This document shows positions 12,380 to 24,006 of a stretch of DNA of 64,000 bases, in pieces (position 1 is the stretch's first letter; every line of letters begins with the position of its first letter). The DNA lies in the NCBI GenBank assembly GCA_029531795.1, contig JAPEIS010000009.1, positions 1,612,001 through 1,676,000 of the forward strand, in the 5' to 3' direction. The translations under genes and the position numbers were made by a program. The notes under the pieces were generated by a model. It saw only the letters and a list, made by a program, of their open reading frames with translations. It was not told where the DNA came from and made no database searches. Source of the stretch: Sclerotinia nivalis. Taxonomy: Eukaryota > Ascomycota > Leotiomycetes > Helotiales > Sclerotiniaceae.

Positions 12380-13960
12380 TTTAATATATTAAACTTCCTT
12401 TATCATTTGATATTCATATTTCTTTTACTCTTTTATCTTTATTTTTAACAAATCATCTTCTTTAACATTATTAGAATTTTCATCAATATTTAATTCTATC
12501 GATTAATAAAATATATATCTAATATATTCTTCAACAATAGAATTACAATAAATAATCTATAATATCTATATACCAGAAGAAAAGCTATTTATAATTCGAA
12601 ATCTTAATTCGATAAATTTGTTAATGATTAATCAACAATTAATAAAAATTCATTATATTCGTTATTTGAATACAAAAGCCTTTTCATATAAATCATACTC
12701 ATTTAAAATATTATTCACAATATCAAAACTGATTAAATTTAAAAAATCCCTATCCTCAATTGTTTTTTTGTTTATTATTAGTACAATTGATTTTATCAAA
12801 ACTACAAACATTTCTTATTATTTTACTAACAATACTACACTTGATTCCAGAATAGTATTCACTATATCAAAGTTTTTTGAAAATAAAGAAAGTATATTAA
12901 TTATAATAAAAATCTTAATTTCTCCTTTCAAAGTTTTTTAAAAATCAACAGTTTTTTATTATTAATTAATTCAATATCCTTATCATCATTATCGAAAAGT
13001 TCAATAAATTCCGATATTTTTTTTGGGCAAAAACCGATTTACGAATTTCTCCAATTTTCTTTATTTTAATAATAAAAAATAAAACTATCTATTTCTTCTT
13101 CATTATAAAACTATTAGTATTCTATATATTTTTAGTTTTGCCTTTAATACTCTTTTAATTTATTCGTTTTGCTAAAATACAAAAGAATTTCAACGATTTG
13201 GATCGAACAAAAATAGTATCAAAGATATGCTTTTCCTTATTAAAGATATCTTCCAATTTGATTTCATTTACTAATCTATTCACAGAATTTTGCTTTAATT
13301 ATTGGAAAAGTTAATCAAAAGAATCTATTAATATTATTGATATACCAACAGAATATCGTAGCAAATCTATATTAATTTCAAACAATTTCATTACTTTTTT
13401 TATTTGTATATTCAATACTAATATAATTTTTTTGGTATCCCGAGATTTACATTTCAAATTATATTTCTTTTATTTACAAAAGAAAACTTCTATTTTTCAA
13501 ATGAAATTAATCTAATAGTTATTTAAGTTTCTTCGAATTATTATTTTCTCTAAGAAATCTATTGAAATCGCTTTTTATTTACAATGTAATTACAACATTC
13601 GATTTATAACAAAATAGAATACTTCTGATAATATATCACAAGTTTTTTTCTTTCAAATATATTCAGTATATAATAAATCAAGTTTTTTGGGGAAAGAATA
13701 TTCTTTATTGATTATCTCCTTATTTGATAGAACTTTTCCGCTATTATAATTGATTATACATTTAATATAATAGAGATAAATTGATTATATAAATTATAAA
13801 GATAAACAGACAAATTGCATTACTAATTTAGAGGCTTAATAAGATATATTAAAGAAAGTTAGAAATTTGATAAGTGTTATTATTACAATATCAATAAAAG
13901 GATTATAAAGAATTTATAAGAACTCAAAAAGCTTATAAAGCTTTGATAGAACGAACTATA
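12380..13960 (-). pseudogene. Unidentified antisense coding relic inside Gypsy-D
   Basis: Read on the minus strand from about 13960 down to 12380, one frame stays protein-like for long stretches. From about 13760 to 13150 it has few stops, most explainable as Gln codons changed to stop. Legible pieces include NKEYSFPKKLDLLYTEYI, KYNLKCKSRDTKKI, VNEIKLEDIFNKEKHIFDT and, after a frame change near 13150, NKENWRNS and ISEFIELFDNDDKDIELI, then an acidic C-terminal patch (NIDENSNNVKEDDLL). The complementary plus frame is Ser/Leu/Phe-rich, as expected of a shadow of acidic coding sequence. I do not recognise the family. It lies between the chromodomain and the polypurine tract, so it belongs to the element or was captured by it. 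A 107-codon plus-strand frame at 12618-12941 is the competing reading of part of it. Confidence 0.45.
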
Positions 13961-14105
13961 TATTGTTATTGTTATTGTTTATATTTGTTTATTATACAGA
14001 AAGCTCAATACCACAATTATATTATCGCCTAACGATATCTTACATTTAGCAAACGATTCAATAACTAATAAATTTCTCAAAAGCAAAACCTTAAAAGGAA
14101 AACTC

Positions 14106-14333
14106 TGTTACGACTATACAACAATTTCGTTTCAATAGGAAATCTACAAAGAAGTATTCCTATTTCGAATTATCAATATAGAAACATCATCAATTAATTT
14201 GGAATATTTAATAAACAAACTTTTTTATATTAATTATAAAAGAATAGAAATAATACCGAATTATTAATATTCCGATATCTCTTTATTGATTGAACTTAAA
14301 AGTTATAACTTCTTCATAATTAAAAAAGGTAAT
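14106..14333 (+). repeat. 3' LTR of Gypsy-D, truncated by Copia-B
   Basis: Starts TGTTACGACTATACAACA directly after a purine-rich tract and aligns with 6932-7159. It stops where the Copia-B LTR (TGTTGGTATC) begins. The remainder of the LTR is not seen on the far side of Copia-B. Confidence 0.8.
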
Positions 14334-14540
14334 TGTTGGTATCGAAATGGTAAGGTTCAAAGCGTAAAATACTTTAGTCTATTTGATAAAACTTGATTCT
14401 TAATTGTCACTATTTATATTGAAAGAACAAATCCCTTAAATACATATTGAAAGAGCTCGTACAGTTCTTTATGATTATATGATCTAATACGATTATATGA
14501 TTTAACTACAGTTCATGATCATATAATTGTGATCCCAACA
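14334..14540 (-). repeat. 3' LTR of Copia-B
   Basis: A 207-bp unit with perfect short inverted ends. On the plus strand it starts TGTTGGTATC and ends GATCCCAACA. It lies directly downstream (minus sense) of the Copia-B coding region. It is a single copy here, so it is defined by termini and position only. Confidence 0.7.
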
Positions 14541-14857
14541 TTGACAACTTCTCTAAAAAGTTATATGATCCGAATTTCTTTAATTCCTCAATCCTCTCTT
14601 TCTATTCATTTCGTTTCTTTGATAATAATTTTGTTTGTATCGATTAGCTTCTTTAATACTTGATAGGATTTATCTTTAGTTATAACATCAACAGGGTTCG
14701 ATCTTTTGTCGATCTATTTGATTTCAATGATTTCTCTTCGTTTGTAGGATTATTGTAACAAAAGAATATCAATCATAAATTTTTTCTTTGTAATGAAACT
14801 TAATTTGATAAGTAACTTAAATAATGAATTAGAATCGGTGTATATAAAAAAAGGGAT

Positions 14858-17213
14858 CTATTTTTCTGATTGAATAATAATATTAATAGTATTTTTGATT
14901 GCAATTTCTATATCAAAACTTAAAACTAATTTGTATAATTCAAATACTAAAATGCTTCTTGTTATTCTCTTATATTTAATAAAGGACCAATAAACAATAT
15001 TAATATTGTTATCTTTATTTATTAGATAAATCATATATCCAATCTGAAATAATATATTTGCATTATTAATAAAGGATGCATCTATAAAAGCAATTATTTT
15101 TATATTATTTAAATCAAATAATACAAAAGTGAATCTTCTTGATGGGTTTTCCATTTGCTATTTAATAATTTTGTTGAGCTTTTTGGTATCGTTTTGTTTC
15201 GGATTAGTTACCTAAACAATGATTGAAAGATAATAAGAAACTTCTAATTGATAAACAATAGTTATATATATTCCTCAAATATATTGAACAATATATTGAT
15301 CCTTGAAGGTAACATTCATACAGATTTTGTTTCTCGTTTTTTTCAAATCTAAGTTTTCTAATATAACTAACTTCAAATTATCATATTATTTCTTTTGATT
15401 AAAATAAAACTTATCGTCTTTCAAAAAGATCATATTCCTATTGAATTTGAAAAATATATCTTTTGATAAATACTTTTGTTTCTTTACTATAAAATTCGCT
15501 TTTTTTAATTGTTCTTATTCTAGTTTTGCAAATTCTTTGTCAACTATGATAAATATATCATCAATTTGTAATCCTATAATACCAAAACCCTTTTTATTTG
15601 TATATAATAAACAAGGATCAAAGGTTGATTATATCATTCCTAGCTTTTCTTGATAATGGCCATAATATATTCCAAACCAATGATTTCCGGTTTCAAGGAT
15701 ATTATATAATAGTTTGATAATACACTATAATATCCCTTTTAGTAATTTGAATTCTATTAAGGATCGAATATAGAATATCCTATTCAGATTTGTAATTGAT
15801 TATATATATACTTATATGATATCTTGTAAAAGAACATCAGTTTTTATATTCTTTCTCAATATTACTACAAATACTATAATAATACATTATCCGATTCTCT
15901 AGAATATAAATAATTGTATTAAAACATTAGTTTTTCCTTTATTATGATATACTTGAATCATTAATCTTGATTTTGAGAATACTTTTTCTGTACTTTTGTA
16001 CTTTATTTCATTAACAAATTGTAATCTGAAGATCCTTATTCTTTTAGAGATATCACTTTCTTTAACTTCTTCGAAAACTCTACTTTCCATAAACCTATCA
16101 AACTCTTTTTGATGTAATTCGATATATCGAAAAGGTATATCTCCATTTTCGACGAATATTTCATCAAATAAATCTAAAAACTCTTCTTTTTCTATTTTTT
16201 GAAGGAATACTATAATTTGGGATAATGGTTTTTTGTTTGTTTTAGTTTTATTATCGAAATTGACCAAATTAATTATATTGACTATATTGACCAAATTGCT
16301 TTTCACCTTCTTTCGAAATCGGGTTTTTGATTGTTCTTCTAATAATGGTGTTTTAGATTGTAATATTAATATTATTGGAGATATAAATTGCAAGGGAGTT
16401 TCTACCACAATAGTATCATCGTCGTCGTTATTATCAATTTCCTCATTGTTACTATTGTCGATTTCTTCATTGTTGATTTCTTCTGATTCTTCTGGTTCTG
16501 GTTCAATATAAAATAATCATACAACAATAGATCTGAATCTTGTTGATCCATTTGGAAATTAAATTAAGTATATTTTTTTTTATAATTAATAATTTATAAA
16601 ATCCAATCCATTTTCCAGATCGATTACCTCCTTTACCTTTTTTCTATATTAAAACATCAGAATTGATAGATAATATATAAACTTTTGAAATAGAAGATCC
16701 ATTTCGTTGTTTTAATACTTCTTGTATTTAATATTCTATTCGAATCTTTTATATCTTTTCTATAGCTTTCCGAATAACATTAATATATTGAACAATAGTT
16801 TCGATTAATAGATTGATTTCATTCATTCGAAAGTAAACATCGAATACTAATAAAATAGATATAATTCCATCAGGTCCTACTGTATCATTTACAGCTTTGA
16901 TAATCATCTGAAGCAACATCGTATTCATAAATTCTGCATCTTTGAATTCTTGACTCAATATAGTATAGACTCTTCAAAGTAAATGATAATAATATTCTAC
17001 CATACCAACAGAATTGTATACTTCTATAGATACACTCTTCGTAATAATAGCCATTGCATTTACATATTGTATAAATTCTTTTGCAACGAAGTTCTTTCCT
17101 GTATCGTAAATAATATATTCAAATGGTCCAATATAAACATCAATCCAACACTCTTTAATTTTATCCCATATATACTTCGCAGAGATATTTTCTAACCATG
17201 TATTAGAAGAAAA
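14858..17213 (-). pseudogene. Copia-B polyprotein relic (IN-RT-RNase H)
   Basis: The integrase core is unusually legible at 16749-17213: WLENISAKYIWDKIKECW, then GPFEYIIYDTGKNFVAKEF (second catalytic Asp in YDTGKNF) and SVGMVEYYYHLL, with the expected Glu after MV. The linker ORF 15899-16408 ends in the start of RT (FEEVKESDISKRIRIF, then KSRLMIQVYHNKGK). The RT catalytic pair is still encoded as LQIDD at about 15557-15568. RNase H follows at 14858-15154 with AFIDASFINN and the Trp-Ser-Lys/Arg stretch typical of copia. The acidic Glu/Asp-rich linker produces a Ser-rich shadow on the plus strand at 16380-16500, which is not a gene. Stops and frameshifts inactivate it. Confidence 0.85.
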
Positions 17214-17897
17214 TCGAATCAGTCTTATATATTGCAATTACAATAAAAGTAGATATATTATTTGTTATTTTGTAATTAAATCATTATTTGATTAATCTAT
17301 CGATCGAATATATAAAAACTATTGATTATTATCTTGAATATCTTTGACATATAAGATTTCTTGTAATACAATACAGTAGTGATTAGATATTATAATTTTT
17401 TGTCTTTTTAGATATTTCTTTTGTAAATGATTCTGATATTCATTGATTATTCTAAAGATATATTATATCCCTTTCCAATAATTTAATTATATATATAAAA
17501 AATATCTAAATAGGATATTATGATTATTTCAATTATTGAAATTGAATTATTTAATATCGAATATATATCAAAAGAAATTATAGTAATTCTATATTTCTTA
17601 AAGGAAATCGATTTTATAATAAAAGAATTTATAACAATATTCTATAATAATCAGCAAGTAATCAGATTGATAATCAATGAAAATGAGCGAATAATTATAA
17701 AACTCAGGTATATCGATATATAAAATATATAATTATAATAGGAATATTCAAAAGGAAACTTTTATATAATCTATCTTCCAATTATCGATATAACAATTGA
17801 TAGATTTATCAAAAACCTTATATAATAAAAGTTTGAATATTTTCGTTCACTTTTAAATTTACAAGATATTAATAATAGGATTATAAAGATTGAATAA
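17214..17897 (+). pseudogene. Copia-A copy X RNase H relic
   Basis: Starts inside the block linking RT to RNase H (IESVLYIAITIK, matching the copia G-S-L-L-Y-A motif) and runs through RNase H. The open run 17520-17723 carries IEIELFNIEYISKEI, the copy of the Glu-Ala-Glu-Leu/Tyr-A-Ser-K-E block. The same frame in copy Y continues to a common end at LNLQDINNRIIKIE and a stop. Several stops mark decay. It is the C-terminus of the polyprotein. Confidence 0.75.
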
Positions 17898-18212
17898 GAA
17901 TAATTATAGATTATTTATTGTATTATATTTATACAAATATAACATTATTATAATATTATATAAAATCGATGAAATTTGTATGTATATACAGTACTAGACC
18001 ACTTATACTTGACGGCCGGATTTTACCCGGAATCATTTATCAATCAATCTATATTCAATCTTAATTATTAAATCAACTATTCAATATTTTAATACTAAAT
18101 TTGAATATATTAAAGATCTTAATATATACTTTGATAAAATAAGGTTTTTATTTTTGTAATTCATTTCAATTCTTCAATATTTAGTATACCAGTCTTCAGC
18201 TGCGATATAGGC

Positions 18213-18449
18213 TATCACGGAGGCAGCAGACAGGATAACAGAAATCATTTTTATTGATAAGATGTAGCTCGAAGAGCTACGTTTCTATAAAAAGAACATT
18301 TCCTTTAAATATATTTGTGTATGTTAGAGCTTCGAGCCTTAATGCTCTTACAGGGTACGATTATCGAGTATGCTTTGCTCGGTGTTGGATCGGATAGGTG
18401 GAGTCTACTAAAGGGGCCGATTCAATAACCCGGTTTTGATTTTGTGATA
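18213..18449 (-). repeat. 3' LTR of Gypsy-A1
   Basis: 237 bp, pairing with 23770-24006. It contains the perfect stem-loop GTAGCTCGAAGAGCTAC (18264-18280), next to the complement of an AATAAAA poly(A)-type signal. Its plus strand has lost C to T relative to the partner LTR across the right half. Confidence 0.93.
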
Positions 18450-18479
18450 GTATTCCTTTTCTTAAGGTTGAACTCTGTT

Positions 18480-21400
18480 GAGGTGGTTATGAGGGTTAGA
18501 TTTATTCGGATATTTCTGATGATAATTCTGGATCAGTTTTCGAATGTTGTTTAGGTAATCAATAGGCTCTTCGATTGGTTTGTTGTAGTCAATTTATCGG
18601 ATGGTATATTTTAAATAGAGGTTATTGTGATTACAGTGTTTTTAGTAGGAATTCAGAATTTCCTTTACTTCGAATTATTCGATTTCTTCGATTTCAATGA
18701 AAGAAGGGGATGGATTATATTGATTAGGGATAGGATTGTTATAAATGGAATATAGTAAATTTATATAGAATATAGGATAATTTCTTATCGAAATAGATAG
18801 TTCGAGTTTGTAAGTGTATACGTTTATAGTTTACAAGATCCGGAACGGGTCTAAATTCTTCCAATCTAGTTTCTTTTGGAGTTTTAGAGTTTTGATGTTT
18901 TTGGTATTCAATTAAACTAGATCATTAAGATTATAATAACAGGTAGAAATATAATAAATACCGGTATTCTTTGTATAACAAGTTTGGTTAACGATTAATT
19001 CGATTTTCAGATATTTAACGATCAAGAATATTTTCTTGACAAACTTTTCAGCATCCTGAATACTAAGGTGATTAGTAACGATAAACGATTCAAACTTTAT
19101 ATACAGATAATAATTGTAATTCGCAAAGAACGGAATCAGGTAGGAACTTTCAAATCAAACAGAATTGATTGAAAATTCAGTAATCGAAAATTATTCGGAT
19201 CAATCGTTTTGTAGATACGAAATGTATAATCGAAGATATTATTCGAGTATAATGTTTGCTTTTTTAGTTTGTTTATCGATTTTTGGATAGTAGGTTATTG
19301 ATAGTTTCGATATTGTATTTAAGTATTTATAGATGTATTTCCAGAAATCAGATATGAATTGAGTGTTATAATCGGATATAATTGTCGATGGTAGGTTGTA
19401 TAGTTTTCAAATATACTTCAAGAATAAACGGGTTACTTTTTTGGAATTATAAGTATTATAATAAAGTAGGAAATGCTTCATTTTAATTAATCAATCGATT
19501 ATTATGAATATTGTATTGTAATCAAAACTTTTTGAGAAATATATTATGAAATCGATCGATATATTCCTTTATGTTTGTTGAAGGATCGGAAGTGGACGGA
19601 GGATATTTTCTTGTTTTTTATGATTCGATGCTGTTCGGTGGTAATTATGATAATTGTGTATTCAATGGTTGACGTAGTTATAATATCCAGGTCAATAGTA
19701 ATTTCGGGATAGGAGCTCAAAGGTGTGAGTATAGTATAGGTGATCTGTGGTAGGGGAGTTGTGGATTAGGCGAAGCAGTTCAGTTTTTAGGTTATTGTGA
19801 TCAAGAACGAAAAGCTTCTTATGATAATATAGTAGGCTATTATTCTCGGTGTATTCGGATAGGGTAATATAGGGATACTTGAGTGCTTTCTTTATTAAGG
19901 TCTTCAGAATAAATACAGGTATAGGATTGGATATATATATTTCAGTAAATAGAGTTTTCAGTTTCTTCGGTGGTTTGAATAACAGATCGGGGATTACAAT
20001 GAGTATCGGAGGCTGATTAGACAGAACAATAGAAACGGATAATGGTTTAGAGATCGGTAGAGTTTTGGGGATAAGCAGAATGTCAGAAGTGGATGGGGAG
20101 CTAGAAATGGATAGAATAGATTTGGGGGTTGGGCGAATTGAATTAGGTTCTTTTGGCAATTGATGGGATTGATTACAGGTAGTAATTATAAAACGAATTC
20201 TTTTCTTTGGGGAATTTATTGGATTAAATGAAATAAGTATAAACGAGATAGATACAGAAATAGAAATAGATATAGGAAACAAAATGGGATCAAGGTTTTC
20301 TGATTTCAAAATTGTTTGGTTTTGGTATAGGAAATGTTCATTTTTTTTTTTAGATAGGTTCTTTGATTTTTTGATCAGAGTATTAAGTTTAGCTCTTTGT
20401 TTATCTAATCGATAAGTAATCTTGAAATTGAATCGAGATAGAAATTCAGATCAATAGATTTGACAATGGTTCAATAATTTGGTAATTGTAAAATACTTCA
20501 AATTCTTATAATTTGTGATTATCTGGATCGGAGATGGTGTTTTTTCTAGTTTTGAATATTATTTTTTGAAGTATCGAATAATGGTTAGTAATTCTTTATT
20601 ATAAATCTTGTAATTATATTCAATGATCGAATACTTTTTCGAGAAATATATAATAGATTTCAGGATTCCTATATTGTTGTATTGGAATAACATTCTAGTA
20701 GATACGAAATCGGATATATTGATCTTTATGATTATATCTTTTTTCTAATCGAAAATGGTTAGGATTAGTGTTTTAGTAAATGTTATCTTTAGAATGGAAA
20801 AAGCTTTTGTATAAGTAGAATTTCAAATAAACGGGATGTTCTTTTGGATTAGATTAATCAATGGGTGTATAATAAACAAGAAACTATAAATAAATCGTTG
20901 ATAGAAATTGCTAAACCCAATAAATGTTTGTATATCTATTAGACAAACCAGAATCTTTTATTCGATAATCGTTTTGATTTTTGTGGGGTTTATTTGGATA
21001 CCTTCCCAGTTTACAATAAGGTCTAGGAATTTGGTTTCAGATTTCAAGAAATCGTATTTCTTTAGATTTGTATACAGATTAGCTTTTTTTAAGGCTTTCA
21101 GGATCTTTTGAATATAAGCGATATATTCAAAGCAGGTTCTATTATAGATTAGAATATTATTTAAATAAATAGTACAGAATATATCTAAGTATTTTTGCAG
21201 GGTATCGTTGATAAAACGTTGGAATGTAATAGGTGTATTGATTAATTCAAAAAATATAATTAGGGTTTCAAATAGACCGAAATAGATATAGAAAGCAATT
21301 AGATATTCTTGTTCTTCTTTAATCCTTATATTGTTGAATGTAAAAATGATATCAATTTTTATAAAGAACTTTATTTTTTTCAGATTGTTCAAGGATTCTT

Positions 21401-22406
21401 TGGTAAATGGTAATAAATAATGATCTTTCGCTGATAAATTATTCAAAGCTTGATAATCAATATAAAATCGTAACCTTCTATTGGGTTTTTTGATAAATAA
21501 AATAGACGAAACTGAAACGGACGAATTCGAACGGATAAATCCTTTTTGAAGGTTTTCGAATAGTTAATCTTTCAAAACAGTAAATTCGTTTTGAAATATA
21601 AAATAAAAAGCTTCAAATGATAATTTGGCTTTCTTCTTCAAATGAATATCGTGGTTGTATGATTGGTACGGGGGTAGTTTGTCGGCGTTTCGCGGGAAGA
21701 ATACATCGATTCAGGATCGGAATTCCTCAAATAGATCAAATGGGATAGGGTCTTTTCTTTAGAATAAGATATCGTTAATTAAATTTATAGTAATCTAGAA
21801 TATCTTATAGCTGTAGCGAATATACATTGTATAGGCTTTCATTGATATAAATACAATATCCTTGCTTTGAAGAGTATCCGAATAGAAAAGCAGATATATT
21901 GGGTAGGCTTTTTCCAGAACATCTTGCAACGTTTTCATATAGAATGGTTACAACAATGTATTACAGAATTTTCAATAGAATTTGTTCTCGAATCGGAATA
22001 TATTAAATGCGAATTCGATATAAGGATCGTGCTTTTTTAGCTATACTAATTTTAGGATAATTGGATAATGGGTTAACTTAATAATGTAGATTTTTGATCT
22101 CTTTTTGTAGTGATCGTTGATTTGTAGATCGGCTAGAATATAACGATCCATTCGGTTTTCAAACAGTATTTTTCTATCGAACTCAATGATTTCGAACGGG
22201 ACAGATAATTTATATATTGGGAGCTTGGTAGTTTCAATCCAATTTCGATTTGCGAAAGTATATTTTTCGCATCTGCTATCCACTATAATGTAAGTAGGAC
22301 AAGATCGATCAAGTACCGGCAGGACAGTAATAAACAATATCATCAGATTTGTTTGATTACTTGTTTCTTTAACGAAAGATAAACTTCGAATTATAACAAT
22401 AAACAA
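18480..22406 (-). pseudogene. Gypsy-A1 pol relic (PR-RT-RNH-IN-chromodomain)
   Basis: Minus strand. Protease lies in the open run 22041-22406, with the active-site block read as YIIVDSRCEKYTFANRNW (Asp-Ser-Gly changed to Asp-Ser-Arg). RT lies in 20958-21446, with the catalytic motif YLNN (both Asp of YLDD changed to Asn by G-to-A) and [16 protein letters not shown]. The integrase zinc-binding region is in 19692-20309 (LLRLIHNSP, then DHLYYTHTFELLSRNYY). A chromodomain-like tail is readable at about 18500-18730 (ILNSY, then LYLKYTIR and PIDYLNNIRKLIQNY). The sense strand shows mostly G-to-A. Frames match Gypsy-A2 throughout. Confidence 0.85.
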
Positions 22407-22441
22407 GTGTAATATATATAAGGTTTTCGTTTGACAACGAT

Positions 22442-23731
22442 TTATACCAGGCAGGCTCTGTTTTCCAAACTCGGGGAACTGGGAGGGAATAGATTGTATA
22501 ATAATATAATATATAATTGAATCTGGGCGAAAGACGGAACAGGGAATGGTAAAATAAGATTGATAAGATTAGCTTTAGCTTGTACAGAATGATTATCTGG
22601 GAACGGGTAGTCTTTTATATAATGATCGACAGATCTATAATAGAAGTATTTCCTTTGTTTGTATTTATTAGTACGTTTTTGGGAATTAAGATTCATTGGA
22701 TCTTCAGCAAGTATAATTGTAATAAAAGTAGCAAATCGGATAATAAGATTCGGAAATAAAATAAAAGTACAATTAACAGGATTCAGATTTTGAGTAATAA
22801 TACAGAGTAACAGGATGATTGGATTACGATCGAAGCTGATCGGTTTTATTAAATACAAATGACGATTCTCCAATATCTATACAAAAGTAGCAAATGCATT
22901 GGTATTATCTGTAAAAGGTTCGACAGTAATAATCTGATTCTTCAATTCATTTGATAAAGTTTGTTCTAATAGAATAACCAAAGTACTATTGTCATCGATC
23001 ATTCTGGTTTCCAATACTAGTTTTTGGAATTCAGTATAGAAAATATAAAACGATTAATTCCTTTGTTTTAAATTGATCAGGAGTTTCTGAGCCTCGGTTT
23101 GTTTGTTCTGATTTCCATAAGCTCTTTCTAGTATTTGTAATAGATTTTTATAATCGATAAGTTTAACAAATTGTTCTTTGATATTATACAATCGAATTTG
23201 TGTAACAACGAATCTAGTTAATCTTTCAGTTATATAAATCAAACAGAAATACAGGGAAGTGAAGTAATCGGAATTGGTATACATTTTATTCTATATTTGA
23301 TCGATAAATCGATCAAGATCGATTTTTGTTCTATTAAATGATACAGAATCAGGTATTTTCTTATTCAATTGAAGTTTCGATAGAATAGGAGTAGTAATTG
23401 GGATTGTAATAGAAGTCAAAGGCGAGGAATCGGTTTAATTAGTAGAAATTGAAACAGACGGGGTAATAGGGATAGAATGAAGTTAAATCAGATAGATAAT
23501 CAATCTATTGTTTTTCTTTTTTCATTATATAAATATAATTTTCTCGATTTGCAAATCGAAAGTAAGCTTTTGAATTGTGGATTGCAGATCGATTATTTCT
23601 ATTTCCATTCTTATATTGAATTCGTAAAGAAAGGTAAGGTAATAATACCAGATCGCAATATCATTAGTTACAACAGTAGCGAATTCTTCAAGGGAACCGA
23701 GTTGACTAAACAGATACAAATAAGACAACAT
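22442..23731 (-). pseudogene. Gypsy-A1 gag relic
   Basis: Capsid/nucleocapsid gene, minus strand, aligned end to end with the better gag of Gypsy-A2. The N-terminal part reads SLEEFATVVTNDIAIWYYY (within 23525-23731). A middle open run at 23054-23284 carries YNIKEQFVKLIDYKNLLQIL. The C-terminal run 22442-22873 carries a ruined zinc knuckle (YFYYRSVDHYIKDY, Cys to Tyr at every Cys) and ends LENRACLV before the stop. Several frame-breaking stops lie between these pieces. It starts about 40 bases after the 5' LTR. Confidence 0.85.
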
Positions 23732-23769
23732 TATAGAAGTATCGGTACAGATAGAAGGGAACTATATAG

Positions 23770-24006
23770 TATCACAAAAGTAACAGATAAAATAACAGAA
23801 ATCACTTTTATTGATAAAACATAACTTAAAGAGCTATGTTTTTACAAAAGGAACATTTCCTTTAAATATATTTGTATATACTAAAGCTCCGAGCCCTAGC
23901 ACTCTTACAGGGTACAATCACCAAACATGCCCCGCTCGGTGCTGGATCGGACAGGTGGAGCCTACTAAAGGGGCCGGTCCAGTGGCCCGGCCCTGACCCC
24001 GTGACA
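23770..24006 (-). repeat. 5' LTR of Gypsy-A1
   Basis: 237 bp. On the minus strand it starts TGTCACGGGGTCAGG. The half at about 23880-24006 is strikingly GC-rich for this window and almost free of C-to-T change on the plus strand. It pairs with 18213-18449. Confidence 0.93.

Larger units (their letters stand above)
6932..14333 (+). mobile_element. Gypsy-D (chromovirus-type Ty3/gypsy with an extra antisense region)
   Basis: A plus-strand element bounded by LTRs starting TGTTACGACTA at 6932 and 14106. A purine-rich tract (AAAAGGAAAACTC) directly precedes the second. The order is gag, protease, reverse transcriptase, RNase H, integrase and a chromodomain-like module (to about 12260). About 1.7 kb follow that read as protein on the opposite strand, then the 3' LTR. 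The 3' LTR is cut at 14333 where Copia-B begins. It is very heavily mutated, apparently one of the oldest elements in the window. Confidence 0.8.
14334..17213 (-). mobile_element. Copia-B, 5'-truncated Ty1/copia element
   Basis: A minus-strand Ty1/copia element. Its 3' LTR is at 14334-14540, RNase H at 14858-15400, RT at about 15400-16100, a linker rich in acidic residues at 16100-16740, and integrase at 16749-17213. The integrase is cut in its middle where Copia-A copy X starts. No gag, protease or 5' LTR of this family is in the window. The integrase-RT-RNase H order is diagnostic of copia. Confidence 0.85.
18213..24006 (-). mobile_element. Gypsy-A1 (chromovirus-type Ty3/gypsy)
   Basis: A 5794-bp minus-strand element with paired 237-bp LTRs. 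It is flanked by TAGGC (18208-18212) and CAGGC (24007-24011), a 5-bp duplication differing by one C/T change. It inserted in the transposase of Tc1-A copy 2. Gag and pol are collinear with Gypsy-A2 (46513-52135), but the upstream half of the LTR differs, marking a separate subfamily. Confidence 0.95.

Noticed and set aside
12618..12941. 107-codon plus-strand open frame in Gypsy-D
   Set aside because: No motif; the opposite strand carries the longer, acidic, protein-like reading over the surrounding 1.5 kb. It is kept as the alternative for that segment only.
16233..16511. Ser/Leu-rich plus-strand frame of 92 codons
   Set aside because: It is the complement of the acidic linker of Copia-B on the minus strand, whose integrase and RT neighbours are clearly recognisable.
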